Below, in pieces: positions 34,430 through 47,699 of a stretch of DNA of 64,000 bases. The notes beneath the pieces were generated by a model. That model was given only the letters and a program-made list of their open reading frames with translations, searched no databases and had not been told where the DNA came from. How positions within the stretch are numbered: the stretch's first letter is position 1; every line of letters begins with the position of its first letter. The DNA lies in assembly GCF_905163445.1 (NCBI RefSeq), contig NC_053184.1, forward strand, positions 12,772,001 to 12,836,000, read 5' to 3'. The stretch comes from Pararge aegeria. Taxonomy: Eukaryota > Arthropoda > Insecta > Lepidoptera > Nymphalidae. Made by a program: the position numbers and the translations under genes.

Positions 34430-35250
34430 AATGTTTGTTACTTGAAATACTTAAAAGACATAGACATATACTTATGTGAATCGAACTGCAAGGACAAGGC
34501 AAGGCAGATTTCACAGTTCAGCGTTTTTGAACTAAAAGAAAGGTTTTGGATTATGTTATGAGAGGAGGTATGTCCCGAAAGTAAATCACTTGTGATTAAA
34601 ATTAAACGTCGTGAAACTAATCTTGACGATGTAAACAAATGTCTCGCTAAAGTTGTATAATGGTTTGAGGCTAATAATTTTGCTCTTAACGGGAAAAACA
34701 AAGTGTGTTAGTGTATTTACGAATGTTAAACAATCCATAACACAACTTAATAATAAGGAGTTGTTCGTTGCACCAAATCGGTTATTACCGGAAAACACGA
34801 ATAAAATGACATTTTCCAAAAATGAATCCTAGCTAGATCGCTTTATCGCCCCTGAAACTCCCTGTATACTAAATTTCATGAAAATCGTTGGAGCCGATTC
34901 CGATATTCCAATTAAATATATTCAAGAATTGCTCGTTTAAAGATATAAGATATATATGTATGAATGCTTCATAAGTGCCAGTGATAGGCCTAAATAAATA
35001 AATAAAGAAGTCCAATATCATCAAAGAATTGAAAGTGCTCCTAAAAGCCCATAGTAAAAATCGTATCTGCAGCTATCCCGAAGATTATTGTAGACTTCAT
35101 CGAAACGCTCCGAGGGTTCAGTTTAAATATCACGAATGTATTTACAACTGGCAACTCACTACAACATATAAAAATATATGAACGCTTAAGAATGCCTTCT
35201 AGCAACGTTTTTCAAGAAAGAAATTTTTGATTTTGACTTTAACTAATGTT
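34430..35250 (+). pseudogene. Jockey/CR1-like LINE debris with RT remnant and 3' tail
   Basis: A broken frame at about 34610-34700 reads RETNLDDVNKCLAKVV, a stop, then WFEANNFALNGKNK, which fits the reverse-transcriptase region 'V..WF..N.L.LN..KTK' of jockey/CR1-type LINEs. A GCCAGTGATAGGCC tail with TAAATAAATAAATAAA follows at 34975-35007. Stops and frameshifts show it is dead. Confidence 0.65.
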
Positions 35251-37950
35251 TTAATGAACACACCCAAAAAATTGCAAGTTGCAGCTAACGCTAAGGTGAA
35301 AAAAATTAAGCAATACTGAAGGTTATTAATTATTAATTATTATTATTTAAAAAAAATTATAGTTATTATTAAATTTATGTGAACAAATTATTTAATATAA
35401 GAAAACAGGAATTATTTCCATTACCCATTCCCTCCCTACTTTTAAATATGACATGACTCTATAATGACTCAACTATTTTCACATTTGAACTCAATAATTG
35501 TAAAGCGAAGTGAATTTATATGATATCGTTGGTCAGACATGTATATTTCCAACTATAAATTGAAGTTTCAATGTGAAATTTCCATTACAGACAAAACATC
35601 TAGGTATACTGACCACTGACTGAGGTATGTTACTCTGTTATTGTTTACAAACAATTCTCCCTGCTATCCCCAAGCAGTATAATATTTATTCGCACAAATA
35701 TATTTGAATCCATATTTACATAATTCCGCCGGCCGCCGCGCCGGAATGATTCCGCGCTAGTTCTGTTATACACTAAATGAACATATCCCAAGATCCCGCT
35801 TACAAATTGAGCCACGTTTGGGGCCTATTCTCTGAGCTCTCGCAATTTCGTAACTTAATTAATTAGTAAAAGTTTCAGTAATTTTACTATGCTAACAAAT
35901 TTTAGTATCAAGTAATCATAATATTGACATTTTTAACAAAAGGATAAATATTTTTAAAAATCAAATTATTAAGCACTATTACACATAATCCTTAGGGAAA
36001 TAATATATATATTATTATTTAAGTGTTTCTTTTTTGTTTCAACTTTAATTTTATCTTTACTTTCTGTTTAATTTAATTCCAAGTTGTGTACATATACTTT
36101 GGGTTGTAGCTTAGAACAAAACTTGTTATTACTTATATTTAGATCTACTTTTAGTTATTACCTGTTTTATGTACCTAATAACAATAAACAATAAACAACA
36201 ACTTTACAACAAATTAATTAAGTAGCTAATAAAATATGCATGCTTTTGCATAGCAAGCTTGAAGAATCACCTACCAAAAAACTTTTCTGATATTTTGTTT
36301 TTCAGGTTAAATAGTATCCTGAATATAACACTATTTGAGGTCTTTAGATAGCTTAATGTCATCGATCTGTTCGATTCTAGCCTAACTTAACTTTGGATTT
36401 CGATAATAGCGCGTAGACAACGATACTTTAATTTTTTGGTGCACTTTGATTTTCACTTCGTATTTTATAATGCTCACTTGGTAAAAAAATTCGCCTACTT
36501 AGTATTTCTAGTATTTTAGTAATTATTTGCAAACATAATTTAATGCGGCTTGGATCAGTATTGGAGTTTTCCTTTAGCGGTCGTCAATAATTTATAATTC
36601 GAACTTTTAAAATATTATGATTATTAGAGTTTAATATGTCCTTTTAACCTCATTAGGCTCAGCACCTTCAATCTTCCTCGGAAAGTATAAATTATAACCA
36701 AAGTAGCATTACAGCAGGTATAATATACACAGTGTAATAAATCTCTATGAAATTGACTAACGGGTTAGGGTTGAGAGGAATTCAGAGAATAGGTGCTTTC
36801 CTACCCATTGGGACGTTGGGCCGAATGGAGCGCGCATACTAATTCGTGGTCGTTCGAGGCACATTCAAATAGCAAGCAAGCCAGGCTTACTGGGGATATG
36901 TGAGACGGGCCCCAAGATTTAGTTTACAACTTAGATTACGGGCGCCGCCTGCGCCACTAGTGGTCAAGAATTAAACAAGTAATCTAATGGGCCACACGTA
37001 CTCTCCCGAACAATCCATTTGAAGGGATTTCAATTACACACAATACGTATTTTGCGGTGCACGTAATCAAAAGGATTATGGACTTGTTTCAATTTGTTTT
37101 AATGTTAAAATAAAATTTAACGGCCGCAATATATTTAATGCCATATTTGTATCCCCAAATGAATCGCTGCGAGTATCGCAAATGAAATATATTGTGAAGC
37201 TTTATAATTGTATTTCTGAAATCAAGAAAAGACAAAAATTCCCATTCGGATAATAAACAAATTCCTGTCCCCGGGAATAAATTTACTCTTTAATCCTGTC
37301 CGTCTCCTATAAACAAGCGATTTGAATTGTAAATTAGGCATTTTATAATTTGGCAAATTCACCTTTCCTTTTTCATTACAAGAATCTCAGAGTCAAACTT
37401 ACACGGTACACTCATCTGGTTGGTTATCTGTCATTTTACGATGAAAATAAATAAATGTTTTATGATGAAAATATATAATCTATTTACTGAAATATTATAA
37501 GTTGCGGACAAAGTTGCACAAAATGGGTTAGCTTTTGTACCGTTTTTTGGGTACGTAGCCTTAATGAGAAATTAATAATGTCGGCTCGTAAAATTGCTAT
37601 CAATAATATTTTCAACGATTTAAATTAAAAGCTTGTGGACTTGATTTTAGGAAGGTTTAGACTTATGCCGGGGACAATCTTAAATGCTGAAACTCAAAAA
37701 TAAATTGTTTAAAACAAATAATATTTATAATATAATGTAAAATGTAAAATTTCAACTAATACCATTTATTTCTCTGAGACAAGAATACATTAACATATTT
37801 TTGAATCGATGGGATTTCAAATTGATCATTACCTTTCTATCCATCGTCATGAAACTGGTTTCCTTTCTTTAAGGATATAGTGCTTAGATCCACAACCCAG
37901 AAATGCGTGTTAGACTTAGACAAAGTCAGGCTTTCTTTTCGAAATTATGG
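35251..37950. other. Long AT-rich stretch with few repeats
   Basis: No coding exon or named repeat. The block 36775-37340 is less AT-biased and repeat-free and could hold conserved non-coding DNA; this cannot be judged without comparison to relatives. Confidence 0.35.
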
Positions 37951-37956
37951 CATTAT

Positions 37957-38042
37957 ATCAGTTTCATGACATTAATTTCATCAACAATTTTAAACACAAT
38001 GCATCGATTTACACATGAAATTGTTGATGGCATGAAACTGAT
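37957..38042. repeat. Inverted repeat with indel
   Basis: Left arm 37957-37990 and right arm 38018-38042 match as reverse complements (ATCAGTTTCATG and TCATCAACAATTT blocks) except for about 9 extra bases on the left. Confidence 0.7.
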
Positions 38043-38073
38043 TTTATGTCCTAGAGAGGACATAAAATCAGTT
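38036..38073. repeat. Perfect palindrome, 17-bp arms
   Basis: Arms 38036-38052 (AACTGATTTTATGTCCT) and 38057-38073 are exact reverse complements with a 4-base loop. It shares its first bases with the right arm of the preceding inverted repeat. Confidence 0.8.
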
Positions 38074-38250
38074 ACATTTATTACTAATTCAATAAATGTA
38101 TTTTTCGTTCGCTGTGTAAATCAGATTTTTACTTAATAATGATATTTTTCGAGAATTTAAATATGCTCACTGAGACTCGCAGGAAAATTTTAAATCCTTC
38201 ATCCACCTGTAACCTGTACCTATCACTTTTTTTCTCAACATTGAAATCTT

Positions 38251-38455
38251 CTTTTTATTACACTACGAGCTAGCCCTTGACTGCATCGTCACCTGGCTAT
38301 AATGCAGTCTCAGATGATAACTTGTTATGGGTATGGCATTTATATTAACCCCTATCTCTAAATTGAGTTTATACGCGACATTTCCGCTTATATCCGTCAT
38401 CCCTAAAATATTGTAACCGAAATAGATACGACGGCTTAACGTGCTCCCCAACGCA
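38251..38455 (-). repeat. SINE family A, antisense
   Basis: Starts with the inverted tail (T-rich, CTACGAGCTAGCCCTTGACT) and runs into the body in reverse order. Confidence 0.6.
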
Positions 38456-38497
38456 GGAGGTCCGCAATGTAAATTTTTTAAGTCCAGGCTTTACTGA

Positions 38498-38690
38498 AAT
38501 ATTTTTTTTTTATTCTACTACAAGTTAGCCCTTGGCTGCGATCCCACCTGGATGTAAGTAATGATCTAGGAAGGTGGCGGGCTAACCTATGAGGGCCATG
38601 GCAGTCATATCAAGCCCCTTGTAACGTCCTGTTCGGGAGGGTGATAACTAGCCACTGCCAAAACCTTCCAACCCGACCAGAGCAGAAAAA
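38498..38690 (-). repeat. SINE family A, antisense, second copy in tandem
   Basis: T-run, then CTACAAGTTAGCCCTTGGCT, AAGGTGGCGGGCTAACCTAT, AGGGTGATAACTAGCCACTG and CCAACCCGACCAGAGCAG. Same orientation as the copy 40 bases upstream. Confidence 0.7.
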
Positions 38691-38879
38691 AAACCGAAAT
38701 TATAAAATCATCATCACTGGACCAGGGAGATTTTTATATAAGAGAAAACCAATAACGAACTATTTTTAGGCCGTTCAATAAGACACTATTCTGTTCGTAG
38801 CACTCATCCATTTAGAATCGCTATAAAGTTAAGTAGCCATAAAAGAATCGTAGCGAGAAGCTCGTAGATTGAGTGAGAA

Positions 38880-39206
38880 AGCTGTACCTGTTGCGCGAGC
38901 TGGCACTACGGCCTACATCCCGTGCACGGAAGCTTACAGCTCACTTATTTTCTTTTTGTATGCATTTACGTTTCAGATTAAAAGATCCCATCGCCACCCC
39001 TAGCACTCGGCAGTGCACGGCTGAAATCGGAAGGCTTCGCTAGAAACGACGTGAAACTATTGGTCGGCTGGAAATGGGGGTGAGTGATGACGCGCTCGAG
39101 GGAAGTTTTCGCGGTGGGAAATCAGTTGTGGTCGCGGGGTTGAACAGAGCGGCCGTGTGCCAGCTGCCGCCTGGTAACCCGTCGTTTGTTGCCGCCCGCC
39201 CAGAGG
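38880..39206 (+). promoter_or_regulatory. GC-rich island ending in a strong splice donor; candidate promoter and 5'-noncoding exon
   Basis: About 330 bases of GC-rich, repeat-free sequence in AT-rich surroundings. It ends at CAGAGG|GTAAGTGA (donor at 39207), with a weaker GGTGAGTGATG donor near 39079. No long open frame runs through it. It could be the first noncoding exon of a gene whose coding exons are outside the window. This is inference. Confidence 0.3.
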
Positions 39207-39209
39207 GTA

Positions 39210-40004
39210 AGTGAACATTTTATTTGATTAAAAAGCAATTTCTTCGGAGCAAGAAAATCGTCTGGTAAACTTCAACCAACGCTGTGCTGAGTGAAGAACG
39301 CGTAATGCAGTTTCCCGAATTCAAGATCACAGGAAGTATTTTATTTCCAAATTTTTTTCAGCGCCGGCCACGTGACAACTTGCTGTTTTAGTATACTTTT
39401 TAAACATCTCAGGTAATATTAATTTTGTGGTTATTATTATCCGACGTCTGCAGCGTAACACTTTTTTCCAAAAATACTTATTATTGTAGGCGAGTTCTTT
39501 TGAAATCATTTTAACAATTACAATACCAGAAAAATATATTTTTTTTTATCTTAACATATATTAGTATACACGTATACATTCAACTTTGCAAGAGTTTTTT
39601 GCACCCTACCCCACGTAAATTTTTTAAATTGGTTATTTCCGTCTGAAATTGTTTTGGTAACTTTATTACGGCAAAGCAATAACTGGTTAGGGTACTAAAA
39701 TTATTATTTGGAGCAGGCTCTTACTATGTATTCAGTCTAATTGCATTTTAACAAAAATTGCATTTTCTTAATTACTTATTATAGATGCAATTTAATAAAT
39801 CAAAAACCAATTCATTATAAATATCTGGCAAAGTGAATGGTTATTAATTTAGTCAACTTGTAAAAATTACATCGAACTGCATAATTTATTAATTACTTAT
39901 TGTTTTGATTTTAAAGCACATTAATAAAAAAAACAAATCTTTATAACAATCTGACATCATTTGATTATAACTTGTCGCGTTATAAAATAGCGTTGAAATA
40001 CATA
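39210..40004. other. Non-coding AT-rich stretch
   Basis: If 38880-39206 is a 5' exon, this would be intron; otherwise nothing seen. Confidence 0.4.
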
Positions 40005-40056
40005 TTTTATTAATCACTAAATATTTTGATTATACAATATTTAGTGATTAATAAAA
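40005..40056. repeat. Perfect palindrome, 21-bp arms
   Basis: Arms 40005-40025 and 40036-40056 are exact reverse complements around a 10-base loop; AT-rich. Confidence 0.8.
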
Positions 40057-40509
40057 AATACAATTAGAGCAATTAATAAAGATAAAAACTGCTCTTAGTA
40101 AATAATCTGATACCTAATTATTTAAATTTAAGAAAAATGGGTCCATTAAAACATATTCTCTTAAATATCTTTCCAATAGTATGTACTCGTAGATCGAATA
40201 AAAGACAAATAAAAATCTATTCAGTTACAAGTAGAGAGGAATATATACCAAAACTATAACGATTCCTGGAATAATATCATAAAAGCTTATGGGCGCGATG
40301 TAGTTTCTAATCAGATAAAAGTTAGGTAATAACCCGGCGCAACTAAACGAACGCCGTATTTACACAAGAACAGGGGTTTGTGGGGGAATTTCCCTATCTA
40401 TCGCAATTAGAATTCCATCTAAGTATTTCTAATAAGTTATATTTCCTTAATTTTTCATGATTCTAATTTTCAACCAACCGCAAGCTGGCTAATTACCTCT
40501 TTGTCGAAG

Positions 40510-40755
40510 CAGCTTGGTGGCTTAATGGTCTATATTCCTTCATTCTCATAGCAGAGTGTCTCTCGCAGTCGTGACTAGTACCCGACGTTATTGACGAAGA
40601 CATGCCGCCAAGCGATTTAGCGTTCTGGTACGATGTATGGGTTTAACTAAACTGCCGTACCTTTTAACAGGTTAGCCCGCTACCATGTTGGACTGCATCA
40701 TAATTTACTAACAGGTGGAGCATTTAGGGACCTTGTAGTGGAATAAAAAAAAGCC
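40510..40755 (+). repeat. SINE family A copy
   Basis: ATGCCGCCAAGCGATTTAGC, GTTCTGGTACGATGTATGG, AACAGGTTAGCCCGCTACCA, TTGTAGTGG and an AATAAAAAA tail follow the family order. Confidence 0.65.
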
Positions 40756-41629
40756 TTTTAATATGTTTTTTTAAATAATTATTTCAAATTTTTTTATTAA
40801 TAAATTAGTATGATATTAAAACAAGACACATTTGTTTTTTGTCGTACCTACGCTTAAAAAATTATTCAGAAGTAGCGGTATCCAAATACCAAGTTGATGT
40901 GTCACATTTATCCGGCGGCTTCCTGCAATTCGTTTGCTGTTGTCATCTGTGCAGCTAGTTGGTGGTGTACTGTATACTCTTCATATCGATGCCGTTACAA
41001 AAACATCTCTCAAAACCAGGAATAGTGGGAACTCCAGAAACTAGTGGCGGTAGCAGATTTTTTTGTGCTTGCCAAACTAAACTTGATAATGACTGCCACG
41101 GGCAAGTGGCATCGTAGGGCCCGATTTGATTGCACTAACATCAGTGTCATTAGGGCGTTTAGCTAATTCGGTCTCCATAGTCTGCTCGCGCGTCAGGTTG
41201 AAGACATGATACATCATGGGCAAATGTCGTTGGTTTTACAGTAAATAGGAACTACTTCCATGATAAAAATGGAATGGAAAAAAACTTGAATATTATGTTT
41301 AAAGCGACGCATAAAAACGAAATGTAAATAAACAGCATACAATATTGAGATCTTTATTTTAATATGCGTTATAAAACAGAATTAACATATAAGGATTAGT
41401 ACTGCAGTCAAGAAACTTAACTACATGCTGGTCTCTAATTTATATATAACGCCCTCCAAGAATTATAATATGCAATTAGTAACATCCTATGAGTTTAAAG
41501 GAAAATCTTATGAAGTAATTAGCATTACTTAGTAAGAATAAGAGGAAGCAGTCTACATTATTTTCAGCCTTTGACGTAAGAGTTGATTACAATCATCTTA
41601 GTAATCAACACGCTTCATGCTATGCCATT

Positions 41630-41835
41630 GTACCCAGCGTCTCCCTTCGACTTGTTTTATGGCGTCTGCCCACCTTGCGTTGGAGGTCTACCATCATTGC
41701 GTTTTCCATTGCGAATCGCCATTCCAGCACCTTGTCACCTCAAACCTTGTAATATTGCACCTCTGAAATGGCAAATTGTAAGCCCCAAACGTCTCCGAGC
41801 TTTGCCACTTAAACTTCACAACTTGCTGAGCTTTC
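41630..41835 (-). pseudogene. RTE-like LINE fragment, antisense, decayed
   Basis: GTTGGAGGTCTACCATCATT, GCGTTTTCCATTGCGAATCG and CCATTCCAGCACCTTG correspond to the same region as 26580-26640. Frames broken; the long + strand frame here is a shadow. Confidence 0.55.
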
Positions 41836-41870
41836 AAAAACAAATATTATATATATACTGTTACTGTTCC

Positions 41871-41922
41871 GTAAAGTTACTGTTCTTGAACAGTAAAGTT
41901 ACTGTTATTGAACAGTAACTTT
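41871..41922. repeat. Two 22-bp tandem units merging into a hairpin
   Basis: Units 41871-41892 and 41893-41914 differ by one base. The second also forms a 12-bp perfect hairpin (41895-41906 with 41911-41922, loop ATTG). Confidence 0.75.
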
Positions 41923-44029
41923 AAGGATTTTCTCATTTCTGATATTATCACTTTGGGTTTGGGTTACTCCGAGAAGAGATCTTCAATTGCCCGCAAAGGG
42001 ACATTAGGCCAATAGTTAGCAACGATGCATAAGTAGTCCAAGTCAAATTATCTCAAAAGCACTTAAATAACGCAAAGAAGATGCAGACTTATTACCAAAC
42101 CACAACTTTATTTATAAGTCTGTTAATTAGAACCCACTTGAAACAGTTAATGTTTCGAGTTTCGACGGATAGGTACTGATAGCGGTCCCAGCGACTTAGG
42201 TAAATTTCACCTTGCTTTCGGAACACAATTCATCTTATATTTGAACGGACAAATATGACGAACAAATAAGGGTTCCACATTTATATATACATAACCCTAA
42301 TAACTTACGGTCTAATAAAATCCAATTAAAATACCTCATCAATTACTGTGAGTGCTACTGCAAAAGTTCAACCACCGACATGATATATTTGAAGCACAAG
42401 ACCGGACATAACAAAATGTTATGACAAAGGGAAAAGCCAGCTTTTTACCACCGCCATTCGACATCGGTCCAGTCATCTAGTAATGAAACAGCGGCCCATA
42501 AGAGACACTCCATGTCCTCCATACTCATAGAAAGTATCATCATTTTTATTTTAACTAGCTGTACGCAACCTAGTTTAAAGATTTATTAGGTAATTTTTCG
42601 TTTACTATTTCTATAATAAGCAACTTAACCAAAATAACGGAATAATTTTAAAGAATTGAATAGTTAATACAATATGTCAACCGTTTAGAAAAAGACTAAA
42701 ATCAAAATTAACGTGGGGTCAAAACACAAATGTCAGTTGCCTTAATAATCAGACTTAGACATTATAATATTTGTTTTTGAAAATGGAATTTTTGAAGCGA
42801 CAATTAGGTAATGTTTTAAACGAGAGTTGAGTGCGTGTTCGCACATTTTATTACCTGAGAGAGAAGAACGAGATAAGATAGAGAAAGAGAAAGAAAAGAG
42901 AGACTAACTATGACCGACGCGGTTATACATAGAACTCGGACGCCTCGCGCTTTTTATTTTATTGAAATACAATAGTTTATTTTAAAAACAGAAACACTTA
43001 TCAATACCAAGAAGTATATAATAATTAACAAGACAATAACTTACTATAAAAAATACAAAATGAAATCTTCATCAACATTACACCATTACTGGTTTTATAA
43101 GAAAATAGGAAAATAGTACTAAATATCTTCTAAACTCTTCCTGGTCCCCTCTTTGAATAAAATTAAATCTGAGTTAAAAAGTGTGTTGCATTTTAATAAA
43201 AAACGAAATCAAATTTTATGAACATAACAGGAAACCGGTATAACACCTAAGATTATTTTACCATATTTGATTTATGTTTCGACATTTTCTCTTTACTTTT
43301 TAATGAGTTTGATGATTCCACAACTTCCTGCGATTTGAAACCAATCAAACTTTTCGTGTTTGTCGGCGATTCTATAAATTTACCGCATATTATAAGATTT
43401 ATAAATATGTTTTGAATCATAAAAATTCTTTTCCTCAATTCGATTTAGGATAGATCAATCAAAGAGAAATATATTTGTAGCCCAGTTCAAATTTTTGACC
43501 GTACGTGTTTTTATTCGCTATCTTATTACGACAGTAGCTAAACAAGGTTTAGTTTTATGCGCTCCGTTGCGAGTTTCACCCTTTTTACTTTTAGAATATG
43601 ACCATATTAAGTTAAATGAAATAGATTTCTGACTTTACGTGCTCAAGCATGCCTCGTGCATTCAAGTCTGGTATCGTTAAAATTTGGTAGTCATGTAATT
43701 AAAAGGGTCATCAGTAACTGAGTTTAAAGAAAAAACATTTCATATATAAAGATACATAAAAGGTAAAGATCGTAATGTACCTACTGTGAACGCCCTAATA
43801 TTTCACGACGCATTTAGCGCTATAATGCGACCTGTATACGACTCAGGGCACAGTTGATTGATCGGATTTGTCCGCCTTCCATTCAATGTCCTATTGTAGA
43901 CACGTACTCGTAGGTAAGCTCAGCCGCAGGCGCGTTGACATGAATAGTCAGCTGTCCATGCACCGTTCCTAATCATATCCTCGCCATGATTCGATAACTT
44001 TGCAATTTTACTCAATCTTTATTGTTTAA
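41923..44029. other. Non-coding stretch, mostly featureless
   Basis: Contains a GA-rich tract at 42856-42904. No exon or recognised repeat. Confidence 0.4.
42856..42904 (+). repeat. GA-rich simple sequence
   Basis: Purine-only or nearly so over about 49 bases, with GAGA and GAAAGA units. Confidence 0.7.
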
Positions 44030-44089
44030 TTACGCCGTGTGGTGACGACAGACTCTCTTCTTCCCACGGGTGTCGTTGGGTCAACTAAG

Positions 44090-44200
44090 GGAATATAACG
44101 TAGTACTGGCTGCAGCGTCCTCATCTGGGCGTGGTAATTGGACGTTAGGAGAAGCCTGACTCCAGCAGTGCACAGTTTTAGGCTATTGATTATGATGATT
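44090..44200 (+). repeat. LINE-type 3' end fragment
   Basis: CTGACTCCAGCAGTGCACAG and AGGCTATTGATTATGATGAT resemble the 'CAGCAGTGGAC...GATGATGAT' 3' end of RTE-like elements. Confidence 0.45.
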
Positions 44201-45160
44201 GTTTAACTATCGTGAAAAATTTGCACTCAACCAACAAAAGCGTGTGTATAGCCGTTATAATAATACTTGATATTTGCAATTTTTCACGAGATATGAAATA
44301 TTTAACTTTAAGGAATATGCCTGTCAGCCTGCACGGGAGTCAATTTGAAAGATTATGACGTATGAAATTTAATTCACCTGTCTACTATTTAATAATATCC
44401 CAGCGAGGATGCTGTGGTTTCTATGCTCGTCTCTAAAGACGCAAGCGAACAAATATAAAGAATTCATTAGTTTATAGGTGAGATGTATACAAAAAGACAA
44501 TATGACGAAATTTACTACCGTTATAATTACAAACGGTCATTCGGTAAAATTACTGTTTGTAATTTACCGAATACATCGCGGAATATTAAAAAATAATTTC
44601 AGAGAATCATGTGTAAAACACGTCGATATTATAAGAAATATTTTACAGATGTAAATTTTTCCGAAACACATATTCCAATGAGTTCAGGAATTTTAATCGC
44701 AATTACCTAAATATCCTGCAGGTCAAGTTCAAAACCACTACAAAGCCCACGTTTTAACGTCGGTCTTAAGACTTTCATTATGCATGCTAAACTTAAAAAT
44801 AATTTTACAAACCAAATATATTAATTTTCTAGAAATCTTTTCTATTTGTAAAGATTAGTTTTATTATTTCTGGCTCAGCTCATCCGTAAATTATTCATCC
44901 GTAGCGTATTTGTTCACATATATAATATCACAATATACTGAATATTGCCTGTAATATCAGTGCGTGTCTGCTCGTTAACGCTTGTTGGTTAGGTTTATAG
45001 AGAAAATTTAGGTGCAACATCGAAGCTTACGGAATTTCAAGAACTTGTAATAGAACTATTCCCAGCTATATTATCTAATTAGCTTAACACTTTATAAAGT
45101 TGCTCAAGGTATACAATATTTATAATGGCATAATTTCTGATGTGTAGGAAACTATTTTGT
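44201..45160. other. Non-coding stretch with one small inverted repeat
   Basis: An imperfect inverted repeat at 44539-44571 (ATTCGGTAAAATTAC against GTAATTTACCGAAT, one indel). Nothing else recognised. Confidence 0.4.
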
Positions 45161-45164
45161 TAAC

Positions 45165-45450
45165 TACTAGCGGTCCCTCGTGACTTTGTCCGCGTATAAG
45201 TCAACCTTAAAAGATAGACATATGCTGTTTTTTAAACTTTTAAGGGGGAGCAACTTTTGATACATGATTTTTCACACAGCGGAAGCTCCAAAAATGCAAA
45301 AATAACCTCGATTTTAAAACTTTCTTTATTAGTGCTATGCTCCTATTGATCTAAGCGTGATGTTACAATGCCTATAGCCTCGAATACTGGACTATCCAAC
45401 ACTGAAATAATTTTTCTAATCGGACCAGTAGTTCCCGTTCCCGTTTAGAT
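45165..45450 (+). repeat. Dispersed repeat, ACTAGCGG-headed
   Basis: TACTAGCGGTCCCTCGTGAC, TTTGTCCGCGTATAAGTC and the inner word AATCGGACCAGTAGTTCCC near 45420-45440 fit the dispersed family at 598 and 14150. Confidence 0.45.
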
Positions 45451-47699
45451 CTTCAAATATAAAGCAGCCTTTGCCATTCTTGGTTTATACTTTATCCTAT
45501 CTTTAGAATAACCTCTTATGGGCAGCAATTTTAAAATCATTCACATACACTTCCAAATTTGAATAGATTCAATAGAGACATATATTGTGGTGCTGTAGTC
45601 ATATTCATGTTGATCAGTATGCCAATATAATATAATGTAATGTTAGAGATGATATTAAAACGTTGAAAATCGTATGAGGTTACACGAGCAATCGGCTGAA
45701 ACATAGACTGAGTCAACGAGGACCCCTTTTTGATGGTGAAAAACTTGTTTTTGTTGAGTCAAAATATATACTCTCTCATAATAGTAATATAAGAAAATAA
45801 TTGTTATTCCTTAAGCCTTCCATAAAATTAGTTTATTTCTTTAATTTGTTCAATAACTCATAACTCGTGTACTAAAAGATCCAGTTGGTTATGACAAGAA
45901 ACTTACTAAGTATTTTATGGTTTTACGATTCTTTTGAACATAAAGCTCTTGCAAAAGAAAGAATACATTTGCAAACCAATTAAGTTAACCTTAAGACTAA
46001 TGAATAGCTTATGAACTGTGCGATGAAACTTAATTAGCTTTTCTTTAATTTGAGGCGCCTTTAGTTTTTTTTTTTTTTTTTTTTTTTTATTGGATCATTA
46101 AACTGGTAACAACCAATGACGTTATCATGAGAATAACATAAATACAAGAGAAAGACAGAGATTGAAACCTTCTAGAAATGACCACAGCATGCTTAATTTA
46201 GATAATCTAAAAGCTAATCAAATAAAGCAAAATTTAAAACTGAATACCTGCAATACTATACAATGAATAGTGATGATATAAAATTAAAACGGAAAATAAA
46301 TTAATTTAAGTTATGTAAGTAAATGTTTGACATGTTTTTTGAATGAGGTCAAAGAAGTACTAAAAATTTAATTTTTTATTTTAATTACTTATTTTGTTTT
46401 AGAAGTATCGACTTTTTGGAACTGTAAACAACAGTTACGGGTTATAAATCTGTTGTTGAAATATAAAGCGGATGTTCAGACATCATTCGAAGCTTTAATA
46501 GGACTATGTTGCTGTATATATCAAATTTCGGACAACTATTGCTAGACCACGGTACACTTTAGGCGGCTACCAGTACTTATTTTTTTAATTAAATAAGTAC
46601 ATTAAATGTTCTTAAATGCATTAAAGGCGGTTCACCGTTTTATAAAGTCGGCAGACAAAATAACGATTATGACTTCTCACGGGCGGTCGGCTTACTCCAA
46701 CCGCTTAACTTTGTAAGTCTGCCACAATTACTTCTAGCATAGCTTAATAAGAAGACCCGTAGAGGCGGAATTGTGAGGAGTTTTAAGAATTTCCGTCGCA
46801 ATAGTCCGGCGCGTTCGCTCGTATAAATGAAACTCGTTCCACGTATGCTGGCTTTAATCCCCTCGATGTAGGTAATCGTGCGTGCAGTTATTGATATTGC
46901 CGTTCCCTTTATTTCGAACTTTCCTTTAAATTAATAAACCAATTCAAATTTTACGGTTTGTGCAACGTTTATCACAATATTGATTGTATTATCATCAGTG
47001 AACCACGTTTTATATATTGGAAACCGCAAGGTATTCCAATACGTTTAAATACGGTGTTGTTTTTATAGTAAGTAAGCATTTTTATTTACCTACTAGCTGA
47101 CCTATTATATGGTATCCTGGAAAAAGACTTTCACTGACAAAATTTTAATAACGAACTGACAAAAACGTTTTTAAAATTTTCTTCAAAGAAAATTATACTG
47201 CATCGAGTAATGTGGATAACTACTTAGTCAGAAACATAGTCAAGAAATATTATTTTTGCAAAAAAACGGCAGCAAAAAAAAAATTACATTTCAAACTACC
47301 TTTATTATAAGTGATATTTCCATATAACTTCTGAATAAATACTGTTCACACCAGGTTCATACACAGCCTTTCAGAATACTGTAATACCGCGAAACATAAA
47401 TCAAGCCATCTTTAATATCGAATAAATTCATTTCCATTAGGCGATATCGTAGCTGTCTCAGAATATTGCGAGGAAAAATTAAGGCCAAGACGAGCGCTTT
47501 AAATGTAACCAATATTGTTATAAGCGATACTCTGATTGTCTGCAGACGATCCTTTGCCTAACGAGCTAGTCGTGGCATGTCCTTTGTATTGCTGTCACCG
47601 CAATCCCCGTTGAGCGACTTGCACTCACTGAGATTATCTAAATACAGTGCTGTTTTCCACTTCGGAGTTTACGACGTCTATATTGATATCTGGACTATA
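45451..47699. other. Non-coding stretch, nothing firm
   Basis: A 24-base T run at 46065-46088 may be the reversed poly(A) of a retro-insertion. An ACTAGCTGACC head at 47091 may start another dispersed repeat. No exon seen. Confidence 0.4.

Noticed and set aside
41583..41918. Open frame of 111 codons on the + strand
   Set aside because: It runs antisense through a decayed RTE-like LINE fragment.
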